Assembly (NCBI GenBank): GCA_005239465.1
Contig: SPAW01000004.1
Span: 1-64,000 of the forward strand
Length of the DNA stretch: 64,000 bases
Reading direction: 5' to 3'
DNA from: Nitrospira sp.
GTDB lineage: Bacteria; Nitrospirota; Nitrospiria; Nitrospirales; Nitrospiraceae
In this document: positions 16,213 through 25,422 of the stretch, piece by piece
Numbering within the stretch: position 1 is the stretch's first letter
How the letters are laid out: each line of letters starts with the position of its first letter
Notes under the pieces: model-generated
What the model saw: only the letters and a program-made list of their open reading frames with translations
What the model was told of the DNA's origin: nothing
Databases searched by the model: none
Position numbers and translations under genes: made by a program

Positions 16213-16848
16213 TTAGTTCGAGGCCCCGCTCTTGGCTGACGTCAGCCGTGGTTGGACCGTCCCTTTCAACTTTCTCACCCAGTCGGCCAATTTCATAATC
16301 TTTTCGACGGACGCGTCGCGGAAGGAAAGCATCGCGTCCTCGTGGCCGGCCTGGGCGCACATCGCAATCGTGTAACACGAGGTTCCGCCCCGAATGATCT
16401 TGAGCGACAGATTCGCCTGATGGCAATGCACACCGACGAACATGCAGCAATCGATCTTGTTGTGCCAGATAGTCAGGTTCGGGTGGTTCGGATTGATCTC
16501 AACTTCAGGATTAATCTTCGGATATTTCGGTCGGTAGTCCGGCATGGGAATCAGCATCGGCGTCTGGCTCGGATGTACGCATTCCTTCAATGTGTTGTAA
16601 AGATGGCGAATCGCCGTGGCCTTCTTCGCCGCTTTTTCGTTCCAGGCCCAGAGGACAAGTGGACCAGGGAAAATTGTCGGCACCTTCGCCATCAAGAATT
16701 GACGCGCGGCTTCCTCATAGGCTTTTTCTTCTGGGGCGATCACGCCGTTGATATGGGCTTCGCCTGGGTTTGGCAACCGGATGCCCATGCTGGCGGCAGC
16801 TGGGGGAAGGAAGTGTTCTGGCCCTGGGAGCACGCGGTAGTCATTCAT
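16213..16848 (-). CDS. 2-oxoacid:ferredoxin oxidoreductase, fifth (epsilon-like) subunit
   Basis: The 211-residue protein leads the operon. It has no cofactor motif beyond scattered cysteines and histidines (HNKIDCCMFVGVHCHQANL; GGTSCYTIAMCAQAGHEDAM). Five-subunit enzymes of Hydrogenobacter and Nitrospira include one extra small subunit of this size, and position and operon support that reading. Its role in the complex is unknown. It is the first gene after the promoter at 17070-17099. Confidence 0.65.
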   Translation of the reverse strand: MNDYRVLPGPEHFLPPAAASMGIRLPNPGEAHINGVIAPEEKAYEEAARQFLMAKVPTIFPGPLVLWAWNEKAAKKATAIRHLYNTLKECVHPSQTPMLIPMPDYRPKYPKINPEVEINPNHPNLTIWHNKIDCCMFVGVHCHQANLSLKIIRGGTSCYTIAMCAQAGHEDAMLSFRDASVEKIMKLADWVRKLKGTVQPRLTSAKSGASN

Positions 16849-17069
16849 TACGGCCTATACTCCGAGCAAAGGATTCAATTGACCCAATAATGACGATTTT
16901 TCACAGACTTGATTCTCTAAGCAATCTAAGCTTTTTCCTACCCTTTCCGCAACCTCGCAGAAGGCCCACCTGGATGAGCTTTTGGGCTACTAAGCAGTGT
17001 GGGTTTAGGCCTTTTGAGCTAACCGCGCCCATGGGAGTAGCGCAACATCTCGACTTTTGCAGAGGAAGC
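16849..17069 (-). other. long untranslated leader of the oxidoreductase operon
   Basis: About 215 bases lie between the predicted transcription start near 17063 and the first ATG. No gene is evident. Several short inverted segments exist (for example around GGCCTAAACCC and TGGGCCTTC) but I recognise no riboswitch class. Confidence 0.45.
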
Positions 17070-17099
17070 ATTATAGGTGTCGATCTTTTGGATTGTCAA
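17070..17099 (-). promoter_or_regulatory. sigma70 promoter of the oxidoreductase operon
   Basis: On the minus strand TTGACA and TATAAT match the consensus exactly, with an 18-base spacer. It is the best housekeeping promoter in the window and fits a highly expressed central-carbon operon. Confidence 0.75.
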
Positions 17100-17171
17100 A
17101 TAAGTATGGTGAGGCTTTGAGTCTGGACAAATCATCAAAAGTACCAGGTAAAGCAGTAGGTTAAGGCGTAT

Positions 17172-18437
17172 CTAGGGAAGCTGCTTGCAAGCCTCCGTTG
17201 ACCCAAGAATGCAAGCTCGTTCGAAGTCATCCTTTGCCAGGCGTCCCTGGAGTTGTTCCTGATAGAGCTTGGCTCTGGTGAGGAGTGCGTGCACATCTGT
17301 GGGCTCAACGCGAAGGACCATACTCAAGTCATCGATCGCCTGAGTCGGCTGGTTCAACTTTTTGTAGATGTCGCTCCGGAGAAAATAGGCTTCCTTGTGG
17401 TAGGGGATCCAGCTGTCTGGCACGTGGGGACTCAAGAACTTCTGGAGAACTGCGAGTGCGGACGACCACTGCTTCATGGTTGTGAGTTTGCGGGCTTGGG
17501 TCGTATAGAGATTGATCAAACGATGGTGTGCAACGTCGAAGAAGGGATCCAGCGCGAGCGCTTGTTCGTACGAGTGAGCCGCGTCGTCTGGTCGTTGCAG
17601 CCAGGTGTTCACGTCACCTTGTCCAAGTAGTGCCCACGTATTTTTCGGGTCGATCATGAGCGCCCGATCAAAATCCATTCGGGCATTGTCGATGTACGCT
17701 GAATATTCGCTGGGCCTGGATTTGTTGGAGTATGCGGCAGACACGAGCCGCAGATACGTCTGGCCACGCACAATCAGGGGGTCAACAGACTGAGGGTCCA
17801 AGGTCGCAGCCTGAGACGTCATGTCGAGCTTCTGCCGGAGGTTCTGTGTCAGGATCGATTTATCGACCAACGTCCGGGCTTGTTCACGAGCTCCATTGCG
17901 GCCAGGCGGCTCGATGATGAGTGTGCGTACGCCGACAGGAGCGGTTTTCAGCTCGCGGAGCTGCGCCTTTAGTTCCGCATTTTCTATCTGGAGTCGGCGA
18001 TAGTGTTCAGCAAACTGTTGTTCGGATTGCCAGCGGCGAATGGCGGCTTGAAGATTGTCGAGATTGACGACCGCGCGGATACGCACGAAAAAGCTTGGAC
18101 GATCGTTCTCGAAGGAGCGCCGCGATTCAAGAATTTCGGTTTTTGTGATTGCTGCGGCAATGGTGCGGATCTCCAGAGAACTAGCCTGGTGGCTCCTGCC
18201 GCCTGTGATATTTTCTAGGTCGTGGAAGGTGGATTCGAGATACAGCCCTGCTTGTTCGACCGCTCTGCGCTGGGCTCGTTGGAGGACTTTCTCCTCAGCG
18301 AGAGCCAGTGTATCGCCGTCCGCCATCAGGTAGCGACCTTCTGCGACAATTGTGGTGTCTGACGCAGTTGCATGTTGAAGCAAGAGAAGCAACGCGATAA
18401 CTGTGACCAAGAGAGCCAGGATGTGCCTGAAATGCAT
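17172..18437 (-). CDS. exported TPR protein
   Basis: I start at the ATG at 18437, which gives a clean signal peptide (HILALLVTVIALLLLLQHATA). The longer frame from 18647 would overlap the YciI-like gene by about 100 bases. The mature N-terminal part (about 25-140) reads like an envelope-located domain (LMADGDTLALAEEKVLQRAQ). A coiled coil follows (HYRRLQIENAELKAQLREL), then several TPR units (ALLGQGDVNTWLQRPDDAAH; YEQALALDPFFDVAHHRLI; AIDDLSMVLRVEPTDVHALL). Function unknown. Confidence 0.75.
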   Translation of the reverse strand: MHFRHILALLVTVIALLLLLQHATASDTTIVAEGRYLMADGDTLALAEEKVLQRAQRRAVEQAGLYLESTFHDLENITGGRSHQASSLEIRTIAAAITKTEILESRRSFENDRPSFFVRIRAVVNLDNLQAAIRRWQSEQQFAEHYRRLQIENAELKAQLRELKTAPVGVRTLIIEPPGRNGAREQARTLVDKSILTQNLRQKLDMTSQAATLDPQSVDPLIVRGQTYLRLVSAAYSNKSRPSEYSAYIDNARMDFDRALMIDPKNTWALLGQGDVNTWLQRPDDAAHSYEQALALDPFFDVAHHRLINLYTTQARKLTTMKQWSSALAVLQKFLSPHVPDSWIPYHKEAYFLRSDIYKKLNQPTQAIDDLSMVLRVEPTDVHALLTRAKLYQEQLQGRLAKDDFERACILGSTEACKQLP

Positions 18438-18543
18438 GTGGTAACTATACCGCTCAAAACGGTGCCGGACAATGCTTCCAAGGTACTGGGTTTGGAGGAG
18501 CAGGAAGGTCTCTAAGAGGAAGCAAGGGGAGAAGGGGGGGGGG

Positions 18544-18822
18544 TTAGTTTGGTTTGGGGAGAACCTGCATGAACGGATGAATTTCAACCCGTTCGAATAC
18601 ACCGTGAACCGTATAGGGGTCGTTGCGAGCGAACTGCTCAGCCTCATCCCGGGTCTCTAACTCTAGCACCAGCAAGCTTCCAGTCTTATCTGTGAGGGGG
18701 CCGGCGAGGATGACTCGACCTTGTTTATCGAGTGGTTCTAGATTGGTTAGATGGGCAGGCCGGTGGATCTTTCGTTTAACCTCTCCCTCGGGGCCGTCGT
18801 AGCCGATAATGACAAATTTCAT
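18544..18822 (-). CDS. YciI-like protein
   Basis: The 92-residue protein fits the YciI/dimeric alpha-beta barrel family: FVIIGYDGPEGEVKRKIHR, then PAHLTNLEPLDKQGRVILAG and ETRDEAEQFARNDPY with a C-terminal strand. These proteins are proposed small dehydrochlorinase-like or binding proteins with no firm role. It is followed by the TPR gene and preceded by the DUF2203 gene on the same strand. Confidence 0.8.
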   Translation of the reverse strand: MKFVIIGYDGPEGEVKRKIHRPAHLTNLEPLDKQGRVILAGPLTDKTGSLLVLELETRDEAEQFARNDPYTVHGVFERVEIHPFMQVLPKPN

Positions 18823-18879
18823 GTTCGTAGTCTTTCGCTTGCCGGGTCAGATGATCCCGAATCCGTTGAGCAGAATCGG

Positions 18880-19293
18880 CTAGGCAGGGTCCTCAAGCGG
18901 GCAACGATCTTTATATCCGGTCGTGACTTCATGCCACCAGCGTATGTCTTTCTCGCCGAGCTTCCAGCACAAATAGACGACTCGACCATTACGGACATGC
19001 GGGAAATCGCACAGCCCTAGATCGATATCTTTGACGACGACTCCCAGTTCATGAATCGCATAGAGGTTGGTGCTGATGTCCTGGAGGCTCTTGACGTAAT
19101 GGATGCCAACCGACGTACCGCCCCCAAGGCTGGCGTTGGTCGACGCTTTTCGCACTTCCTCACGTGTTCGAAGGAGGACCGCCTTTCCTTGTTGTACAGT
19201 TGACAGATGCGACTGGAGATGGGGGATCAGCTGGTTGGCTTCGAAGAGAGAAAAGACACGGTCTGGGCTGGTTTCGTTCTCGTCGTGTGCCAT
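18880..19293 (-). CDS. DUF2203 family protein
   Basis: The 137-residue protein has the DUF2203 layout: an N-terminal FSLFEANQLIPHLQSHLSTV helix, a middle IHELGVVVKDIDLGLCDFPH segment and the C-terminal VVYLCWKLGEKDIRWWHEV. The family is widespread and uncharacterised. It probably shares a transcript with the two genes that follow on this strand. Confidence 0.8.
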   Translation of the reverse strand: MAHDENETSPDRVFSLFEANQLIPHLQSHLSTVQQGKAVLLRTREEVRKASTNASLGGGTSVGIHYVKSLQDISTNLYAIHELGVVVKDIDLGLCDFPHVRNGRVVYLCWKLGEKDIRWWHEVTTGYKDRCPLEDPA

Positions 19294-19422
19294 TAAAGCT
19301 CCTTATGTTTATGTAACACACTTCAAATTCATGGATCAACCGGCTGGAAAGATGGATCCTGGAGCGGAGGGAGGGGGCTGGGTATGAATTGGTAGTGGGA
19401 TAACGAAAAAGGTAGATGTTAG

Positions 19423-19451
19423 TTGACAACCAGTCTGAGCCTGGGTATCAT
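19423..19451 (+). promoter_or_regulatory. sigma70-type promoter upstream of rho
   Basis: TTGACA (19423-19428) and TATCAT (19446-19451) are separated by 17 bases. Transcription would start near 19458. Confidence 0.55.
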
Positions 19452-19801
19452 TAGCCGTAACATTCCAGTGTAAACGTATTCTCTCCATCAAAGAACTCAA
19501 CTCCGGAACCTGTCTCGAACCAAATCTAGCAAGCGCGTGAGTGTGGGATTCGTAGGCCAGCCAAAGATTTTGTTTGTGCCCTATTTCTTCGGTGATCTCG
19601 GAGACCATATCCTTTCTGCATAGGTAAGGCGGACGTCCTCCACAAGCTATTCCATCCAAACTTACCAAATATACAGCCATCAATACGATACAAAAATATA
19701 AGCACGTTTCGCATGGCCAATCAGTTTGAGCGAGTTGTTGTGACCCAAAAGCGAGCCGAGGGCTCGAGAGGAGTTGTATGTCAGTAGCTAAGGGGGAAGT
19801 G
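19452..19801 (+). other. long leader of rho, C-rich and G-poor in places
   Basis: About 340 bases precede the rho start. Two parts are rich in C and A and poor in G, the composition of Rho-binding (rut) sites: around 19482-19530 and around 19639-19705. This is consistent with Rho repressing its own synthesis by early termination, as in E. coli, but the evidence is composition only. A minus-strand frame across the region (19336-19680) has no ribosome-binding site and I do not call it. Confidence 0.45.
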
Positions 19802-21049
19802 ATGCATCTCGCAGAGTTGAAACAAAAGTCGATTGCCGACCTCAATGAAGTGGCCCGCGAACTGAAAATCGAAGGAGCCGCCAATCTGAGAAAACAGGAG
19901 TTGATCTTTGCGATCCTCCAAGCTCAGACCGAAAAGAACGGCGTGGTCTTTGGAGAAGGCGTGCTGGAAACCCTCCCTGATGGCTTTGGCTTTCTGCGCG
20001 CCCCAGATTCTAATTACCTGCCCGGTCCCGACGACATATATATTTCGCCCTCACAAATTCGCCGGTTTAATCTCCGTACCGGCGATATTGTCTCAGGGCA
20101 GATCCGGCCTCCGAAGGAGAGTGAACGCTACTTTGCACTGCTCAAGGTTGAGAAGGTCAACTACGAAGATCCGGAAGTCGCGCGGGACAAGATTCTCTTC
20201 GATAACCTGACTCCGCTGTATCCGGAAGAACGGCTCCAGCTTGAGTTCGACCGCGAAGAATACTGCACCCGCGTAATGGATTTAACGACTCCGATCGGCA
20301 AAGGCCAGCGCGGATTGATCGTGGCCGCTCCTCGCACCGGCAAGACGATGTTGCTCCAGGCGATAGCGCGGGCCATTCTCAAGAACCATAAGGAAGTGAC
20401 GCTCATCGTCCTGCTGATCGACGAGCGGCCGGAAGAAGTCACCGACTGGCAGCGTCAGGTGAAGGCGGAAGTCATCAGCTCTACCTTCGATGAGCCGGCC
20501 CAGCGACACGCACAAGTCGCAGAAATGGTGCTGGAGAAGGCGAAGCGGCTCGTCGAGCACAAAAAGGACGTCGTCATCCTGCTGGATAGTATCACCCGTC
20601 TTGCGCGTGCCTATAACACCATCGCGCCGCCGAGCGGGAAGGTGCTCTCCGGCGGTCTCGATTCAAACGCGCTTCAGCGGCCGAAGCGGTTTTTTGGCGC
20701 AGCTCGCAACATTGAAAACGGCGGGAGCTTAACCATCATGGCGACCGCTCTCGTCGATACCGGCAGCCGCATGGACGACGTCATCTTTGAAGAGTTCAAA
20801 GGGACCGGTAACATGGAGGTCCATCTGGATCGTCGCCTGGCCGACAAGCGGCTCTTCCCGGCAATCGACATCAGCCAGTCCGGCACCCGCAAAGAAGAAT
20901 TGCTGGTGGACAAGGACCGGCTCAACAAGATGTGGATTCTGCGCAAAGTCCTGAGCCCCTTGGGCACGATGGAAGCGATGGAATTCCTCATGGACAAGAT
21001 TGGGGGTACCAAGACCAATCAGGAATTCCTGCAATCGATGAATCGATAA
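19802..21049 (+). CDS. rho: transcription termination factor Rho
   Basis: The 415-residue protein has the full Rho layout. It starts with the N-terminal helical domain ([18 protein letters not shown]) and the cold-shock-like RNA-binding domain ([20 protein letters not shown]). The RecA-like motor follows, with P-loop PRTGKTML, Walker [18 protein letters not shown] and the Q/R-loop region. I use the ATG at 19802 because it aligns with the E. coli N-terminus; the ATG at 19778 adds eight residues and has an AGGAG nearby, so either may be used. Rho is a hexameric helicase that ends transcription. Confidence 0.95.
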   Translation: MHLAELKQKSIADLNEVARELKIEGAANLRKQELIFAILQAQTEKNGVVFGEGVLETLPDGFGFLRAPDSNYLPGPDDIYISPSQIRRFNLRTGDIVSGQIRPPKESERYFALLKVEKVNYEDPEVARDKILFDNLTPLYPEERLQLEFDREEYCTRVMDLTTPIGKGQRGLIVAAPRTGKTMLLQAIARAILKNHKEVTLIVLLIDERPEEVTDWQRQVKAEVISSTFDEPAQRHAQVAEMVLEKAKRLVEHKKDVVILLDSITRLARAYNTIAPPSGKVLSGGLDSNALQRPKRFFGAARNIENGGSLTIMATALVDTGSRMDDVIFEEFKGTGNMEVHLDRRLADKRLFPAIDISQSGTRKEELLVDKDRLNKMWILRKVLSPLGTMEAMEFLMDKIGGTKTNQEFLQSMNR

Positions 21050-21147
21050 GTGACGCTTGTTTCTTGCCTAACGCTTCGGATAAAGTAAACATCTTTTGGC
21101 GTGGGGCCAAGAAACGGACTGAATAATTCGGTAAGGAGTCGTAGGTC

Positions 21148-21354
21148 ATGCAGAAGGGTATCCATCCAATATATCGGGAAGCCACAGTCCATTGTGCCTG
21201 TGGGAATTCGTTCAAGACACGCACCACAATCGGTGATATCAGCGTCGATATCTGCTCCCATTGCCATCCGTTCTTTACCGGCACGCAGAAGATCGTCGAT
21301 ACCGAAGGGCGTGTCGAGCGGTTTAAGAAGAAATATGCGAAGAAGGGCAAGTAG
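21148..21354 (+). CDS. rpmE: 50S ribosomal protein L31, zinc form
   Basis: The 68-residue protein starts [20 protein letters not shown] and keeps the zinc-binding cysteines (CAC and CSHC). It is the C+ form. It follows rho and is followed by a strong terminator. Confidence 0.95.
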   Translation: MQKGIHPIYREATVHCACGNSFKTRTTIGDISVDICSHCHPFFTGTQKIVDTEGRVERFKKKYAKKGK

Positions 21355-21373
21355 CGACGCCAATGGTCATAGA

Positions 21374-21412
21374 AGAGACCCTGCTTCGCCCCGAAGCAGG
21401 GTCTCTTTGTTT
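21374..21412 (+). terminator. intrinsic terminator after rpmE
   Basis: A perfect 15-bp stem (AGAGACCCTGCTTCG / CGAAGCAGGGTCTCT) with a CCC loop is followed by TTGTTTTTG. Confidence 0.9.
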
Positions 21413-21452
21413 TTGTAGCCTGGATGGTGACAGGGGCAGGGGAACGAGGATG

Positions 21453-22532
21453 ATGGAAGCCGTTTTACTCAAGAAATGGGAGTCCGCTGCATCGCGATTT
21501 CAGGAGTTGACCGATCAACTCATGGAGGCAACTGTCGTCAGCCAGCCGGCCCTGTTGCACAAGCTGAGTAAGGAGCGGACGGAACTCGAACCGTCGGCCA
21601 AACTCTTTGAAACCTATCGTGACTATGCGAAGCAGCTTGAGGAAGCCACACAGATTCTCGCCGATCCCTCCGCCGGCAGCGAGATGCACAGAATGGCGGC
21701 CGAAGAAACAGCTGAGTTGGAGCGTCAGCGGGCCGAAATAGAAGAACAGGTAAAAGAATTCCTCATTCCGAAAGATCCGCGGGATGACAAGAGTCTGGTC
21801 CTGGAAATCCGAGCGGGTACTGGTGGTGACGAAGCAGCCTTGTTTGTCGGTGAACTGTTTCGTCTTTATATCAAGTATGCGGAGAAGAAAGGGTTCAAGG
21901 TCGATACGGTTGAAGCCTCCGAAACCGGCATCGGGGGATACAAGAACATTGTCGCGTTGATCGAAGGCAAAGGGGCCTATAGCCATTTCAAGTACGAGGC
22001 CGGCGTGCATCGCGTGCAGCGAGTACCGGTCACAGAAGCGGCCGGCCGGATTCACACGTCAACCGTCACGGTGGCGGTCATGCCTGAAGTCGATGAAGTC
22101 GACGTGCGTATCGACCCCATGGACCTTCGGATCGATACATTCTGTTCATCCGGGGCCGGTGGCCAGAGCGTCAATACGACCAAATCAGCAGTCCGTATCA
22201 CCCACATCCCGACCGGGGTGGTAGTGAGCTGTCAGGACGAGCGGTCGCAGTTGAAGAACCGCAATAAGGCCATGCGGACGTTGCGAGCACGGATCGTCGA
22301 GGCAGAGCGGGAAAAGCAAGAGGCGGAGATTGCTCAAAATAGAAAATCGCAGGTCGGGACCGGCGAGCGGAGCGAAAAGATTCGGACATATAACTTCCCG
22401 CAGAACCGGGTGACGGACCATCGGATCGGCATAACCTTACACAAGCTTGAATTGGTGATGGAAGGCGATCTCGACGAAATCGTCCAGGCGCTCAAAGCTC
22501 AACAGCAGCAGGCCGAAACCGCCAAAGTGTAA
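21453..22532 (+). CDS. prfA: peptide chain release factor 1
   Basis: The roughly 359-residue protein carries the GGQ loop (GAGGQSVNTTKSAVR) that triggers peptide release. It also has the RF1 codon-recognition region (AGVHRVQRVPVTEAAGRIHT). I start at MEAVLLKKWE because CGAGG is properly spaced there; the frame reaches back to 21363 across the rpmE terminator and that part is not coding. The next gene, prmC, methylates the glutamine of the GGQ motif. Confidence 0.95.
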   Translation: MEAVLLKKWESAASRFQELTDQLMEATVVSQPALLHKLSKERTELEPSAKLFETYRDYAKQLEEATQILADPSAGSEMHRMAAEETAELERQRAEIEEQVKEFLIPKDPRDDKSLVLEIRAGTGGDEAALFVGELFRLYIKYAEKKGFKVDTVEASETGIGGYKNIVALIEGKGAYSHFKYEAGVHRVQRVPVTEAAGRIHTSTVTVAVMPEVDEVDVRIDPMDLRIDTFCSSGAGGQSVNTTKSAVRITHIPTGVVVSCQDERSQLKNRNKAMRTLRARIVEAEREKQEAEIAQNRKSQVGTGERSEKIRTYNFPQNRVTDHRIGITLHKLELVMEGDLDEIVQALKAQQQQAETAKV

Positions 22533-22550
22533 AAGTTGACAGCTCCCCTC

Positions 22551-23426
22551 ATGGCAGAGTCGAAGACGATAGGCACACTCATCGCATGGGCACAGCAGTC
22601 TTTGGACCAGGCCGGAACGGGTAATGCGGCTCAAGAGACACTGTGGTTGTTGGCGAACGCGCTTGGACTAGAGAGCCACCACTTGGCGAGCAAGGCGGAG
22701 CAGCCGGTCTCAGCCGAGGTGTGGGCTCGTGTCGGATCGCTGGTATCGAGGCGGGTGGCGCGCGAACCGCTGCAGTACATTTTGGGCACGCAAGAATTTT
22801 GCGGGCTCGAATTTCACGTGAGCCCGGCAGTTTTGATTCCCCGACCAGAGACCGAGCTCTTAGTTCAAGAAGTGGTCAGAGGGGGCGGACTCAACAAGGA
22901 TGCCGTGCTTGTCGATGTGGGGACAGGGTCCGGCTGTGTAGCTATCACGTTGGCGACCATCCTCAACAGGACGCGCATTCTCGCAATGGACCACTCTCCG
23001 GAGGCATTGGCGGTCGCGAAGAACAATGCGCAACGACATGCAGTCGACGACAAGATTGACTGGATGGAAGGCGATCTGTTGTCTCCACTGCGAGAGAGAG
23101 AAATGGCTGGGGCAGTGGATGTCATCGTATCGAATCCTCCGTACATTGCCGAGGTGGACTGGGCCGACTTGCAGCCAGAGGTGCGATTATTTGAGCCGCG
23201 ACTGGCGTTGATCGGTGGGCAGAAGGGAACCGAGTTTCATGAGCGATTGCTCCAAGATTCCAGGGAGTTTCTTGTTCCCGGGGGATTGCTCGTCATGGAA
23301 ATCGGTCAGGGTCAGGCCTCTGCCCTACGGCGGACGGCAGAACAGGTTGGAGGCTATGCGGCACTTCAAGTGGTGGAAGATGCCGCCGGCATCGAGCGTG
23401 TTGTGATTGCCCAGCGGCTGGGATAG
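22551..23426 (+). CDS. prmC: protein-(glutamine-N5) methyltransferase, release factor-specific
   Basis: The roughly 291-residue protein has an N-terminal helical domain and a SAM-binding methyltransferase domain with [15 protein letters not shown] and the catalytic [12 protein letters not shown] at 22536 would add five residues; I use the ATG at 22551, though neither has a strong ribosome-binding site. It sits just after prfA, its substrate gene. Confidence 0.9.
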   Translation: MAESKTIGTLIAWAQQSLDQAGTGNAAQETLWLLANALGLESHHLASKAEQPVSAEVWARVGSLVSRRVAREPLQYILGTQEFCGLEFHVSPAVLIPRPETELLVQEVVRGGGLNKDAVLVDVGTGSGCVAITLATILNRTRILAMDHSPEALAVAKNNAQRHAVDDKIDWMEGDLLSPLREREMAGAVDVIVSNPPYIAEVDWADLQPEVRLFEPRLALIGGQKGTEFHERLLQDSREFLVPGGLLVMEIGQGQASALRRTAEQVGGYAALQVVEDAAGIERVVIAQRLG

Positions 23427-23440
23427 GAATCAAGACGGCG

Positions 23441-24715
23441 ATGGATGAGATTGTCATCACAGGTGGGAATCGGTTGTGCGGAGAGGTGCGGATCAGCGGG
23501 GCGAAAAATTCCGCCCTCCCGATTTTGGCTTCGACCATTTTGGGTGGTGGCGAATGTGTCATCACAAATGTCCCGCGTGTGGTCGATGTCCTTACGATGG
23601 GTAAGCTGTTAGGCATTTTCGGGGCGAAGGTCGCGCATGAGGGCAATCGGGCGGTCATCAAAGCAGACGTGATTCATTCCACCGAGGCCCCCTATGATCT
23701 CGTGAAAACCATGCGGGCGTCCGTCCTGACGTTGGGGCCGTTGGTGGCCCGCTGGGGTGAGGCCAAGGTGTCGCTTCCTGGTGGATGCGCGATCGGGTCG
23801 CGTCCAGTCAATCTTCATCTTGCTGGATTGGCAAAATTAGGGGCTGACATTTCCATCGAGCATGGGTATATCACCGCCAAGGCCAAACGACTGAAAGGCG
23901 CGCGGATCTACTGCGACACCCCGACGGTGACCGGAACCGAGAATTTGATGATGGCGGCATCGCTTGCCGAAGGAACGACCGTGCTGGAGAACGCGGCGAG
24001 GGAACCAGAGATCGCGGACCTGGCCGATTTTCTGACCAAGCGTGGTGCGCGTATTGAGGGGGCCGGGACTGACGTCATCACGATTGAAGGGGTGCGGGAA
24101 CTCCAGGGCGGGGATCACGAGGTAATTCCCGATCGGATCGAGGCAGGCACCTATCTGGCCGCTGCGGCCATGACGATGGGGGATGTCACGGTTACCCATT
24201 GTCGGCCTGGCCACATAGAGGCCGTGCTGATGAAGCTGCGTGAGGCAGGGGCCGAGGTGCAGACGGAGAAGGACCGCGTTCGGCTGACGGTGCCAGGCAA
24301 GCTCAAGGGGACCGATGTGAGAACCTTGCCCTTCCCTGGTTTCCCCACCGACATGCAGGCGCAAATGGTGGCGTTGCTGACCTTGGCCGAAGGCACGAGC
24401 GTCGTGACCGAGACGATTTTTGAAAGCCGGTTCATGCATGTCGAAGAATTGCGACGGATGGGGGCCGATATCCGGGTAGAAGGCAATCGATTAGTCGTGA
24501 CGGGACGGCAGAATCTCACCGGAGCTCCCGTCATGGCCTCGGACCTTCGTGCCAGCGCCGGCCTGATCGTCGCCGGTCTGGCCGCTGAAGGGGTCACGGA
24601 GGTGCAACGGGTCTATCACCTTGATCGAGGATACGAGCGGATCGAGGAGAAGTTACGGGCTCTGGGTGCAGTGGTGGAACGCCGGAAGACAACCATGGCC
24701 ACGAAAGCACGATAG
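23441..24715 (+). CDS. murA: UDP-N-acetylglucosamine 1-carboxyvinyltransferase
   Basis: The 424-residue protein matches MurA from end to end ([17 protein letters not shown] at the start; [18 protein letters not shown] in the middle). The catalytic cysteine is present in [12 protein letters not shown]. MurA makes the first committed step of peptidoglycan synthesis and is the fosfomycin target; a Cys rather than Asp at this position predicts sensitivity. It leads into hisG after eight bases. Confidence 0.95.
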   Translation: MDEIVITGGNRLCGEVRISGAKNSALPILASTILGGGECVITNVPRVVDVLTMGKLLGIFGAKVAHEGNRAVIKADVIHSTEAPYDLVKTMRASVLTLGPLVARWGEAKVSLPGGCAIGSRPVNLHLAGLAKLGADISIEHGYITAKAKRLKGARIYCDTPTVTGTENLMMAASLAEGTTVLENAAREPEIADLADFLTKRGARIEGAGTDVITIEGVRELQGGDHEVIPDRIEAGTYLAAAAMTMGDVTVTHCRPGHIEAVLMKLREAGAEVQTEKDRVRLTVPGKLKGTDVRTLPFPGFPTDMQAQMVALLTLAEGTSVVTETIFESRFMHVEELRRMGADIRVEGNRLVVTGRQNLTGAPVMASDLRASAGLIVAGLAAEGVTEVQRVYHLDRGYERIEEKLRALGAVVERRKTTMATKAR

Positions 24716-24723
24716 GGGAAGCT

Positions 24724-25422
24724 ATGCTGACGATTGCCCTGTCAAAAGGCAAGCTGATCGAGCCTGGGTTGGACTTGTTTCGCCGAGCCGGGTACATAAG
24801 TGCCGGATTGTCCGGCGAAAGCCGTCGTTTGGTGTTCGTCTGTCCCGAGATCGATATCACGTTTCTGATCGTCCGGCCCAGCGACGTGCCGACCTATGTG
24901 GAATACGGGGGGGCCGATGCCGGAATCGTCGGTAAAGACGTCCTCATGGAACAGGAAAGCGACGTCTATGAGCCATTGGATTTAGGATTCGGAGCGTGTA
25001 GAATCTCGGTCGCCGCGCTCCGGGGAGAGGGATCGCGCGATCGGTTGTCGTCCAAGATCCGCGTCGCCACCAAGTATCCCAAGATCACCGAGCGGTTTTT
25101 CAATCAGCGGGGCATCCCGGTCGAGATCATTAAATTGTACGGCTCGATCGAGCTGGCTCCCATGGTGGGTCTGGCCGATCGGATCGTCGATCTGGTGGAA
25201 ACGGGCGGTACGCTTAAGACCCACGATCTCGTCGAAGTGGAAGTGATCGCCCAATCGACGGCGCGCTTCATCGTCAATCGGGCGAGTCTCAGACTGAAGC
25301 ACGCACCGCTCATGGAGTTGATCCGCAGACTCCGGGCGGCGCTAGCGAACCAGGCTCCAGTGCCCGGCAACGGTCGTCGATCGACCGTACGCAAGGGCAA
25401 GAAAAGAGCGGCGCGCGCATGA
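24724..25422 (+). CDS. hisG: ATP phosphoribosyltransferase, short form
   Basis: The 232-residue protein starts LTIALSKGKLIEPGLDLFRR and has GADAGIVGKDVL, then VDLVETGGTLKTHDLVEVE with the phosphoribosyl-binding loop. It ends in a basic tail. It lacks the C-terminal regulatory domain, so it belongs to the short HisG class that needs HisZ for activity and feedback. No hisZ lies in this window. It overlaps hisD by ATGA. Confidence 0.9.
   Translation: MLTIALSKGKLIEPGLDLFRRAGYISAGLSGESRRLVFVCPEIDITFLIVRPSDVPTYVEYGGADAGIVGKDVLMEQESDVYEPLDLGFGACRISVAALRGEGSRDRLSSKIRVATKYPKITERFFNQRGIPVEIIKLYGSIELAPMVGLADRIVDLVETGGTLKTHDLVEVEVIAQSTARFIVNRASLRLKHAPLMELIRRLRAALANQAPVPGNGRRSTVRKGKKRAARA

Noticed and set aside
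19336-19680. Possible small minus-strand gene upstream of rho
   Set aside because: No ribosome-binding site, odd composition and no family; the stretch is better explained as leader and promoter of rho.
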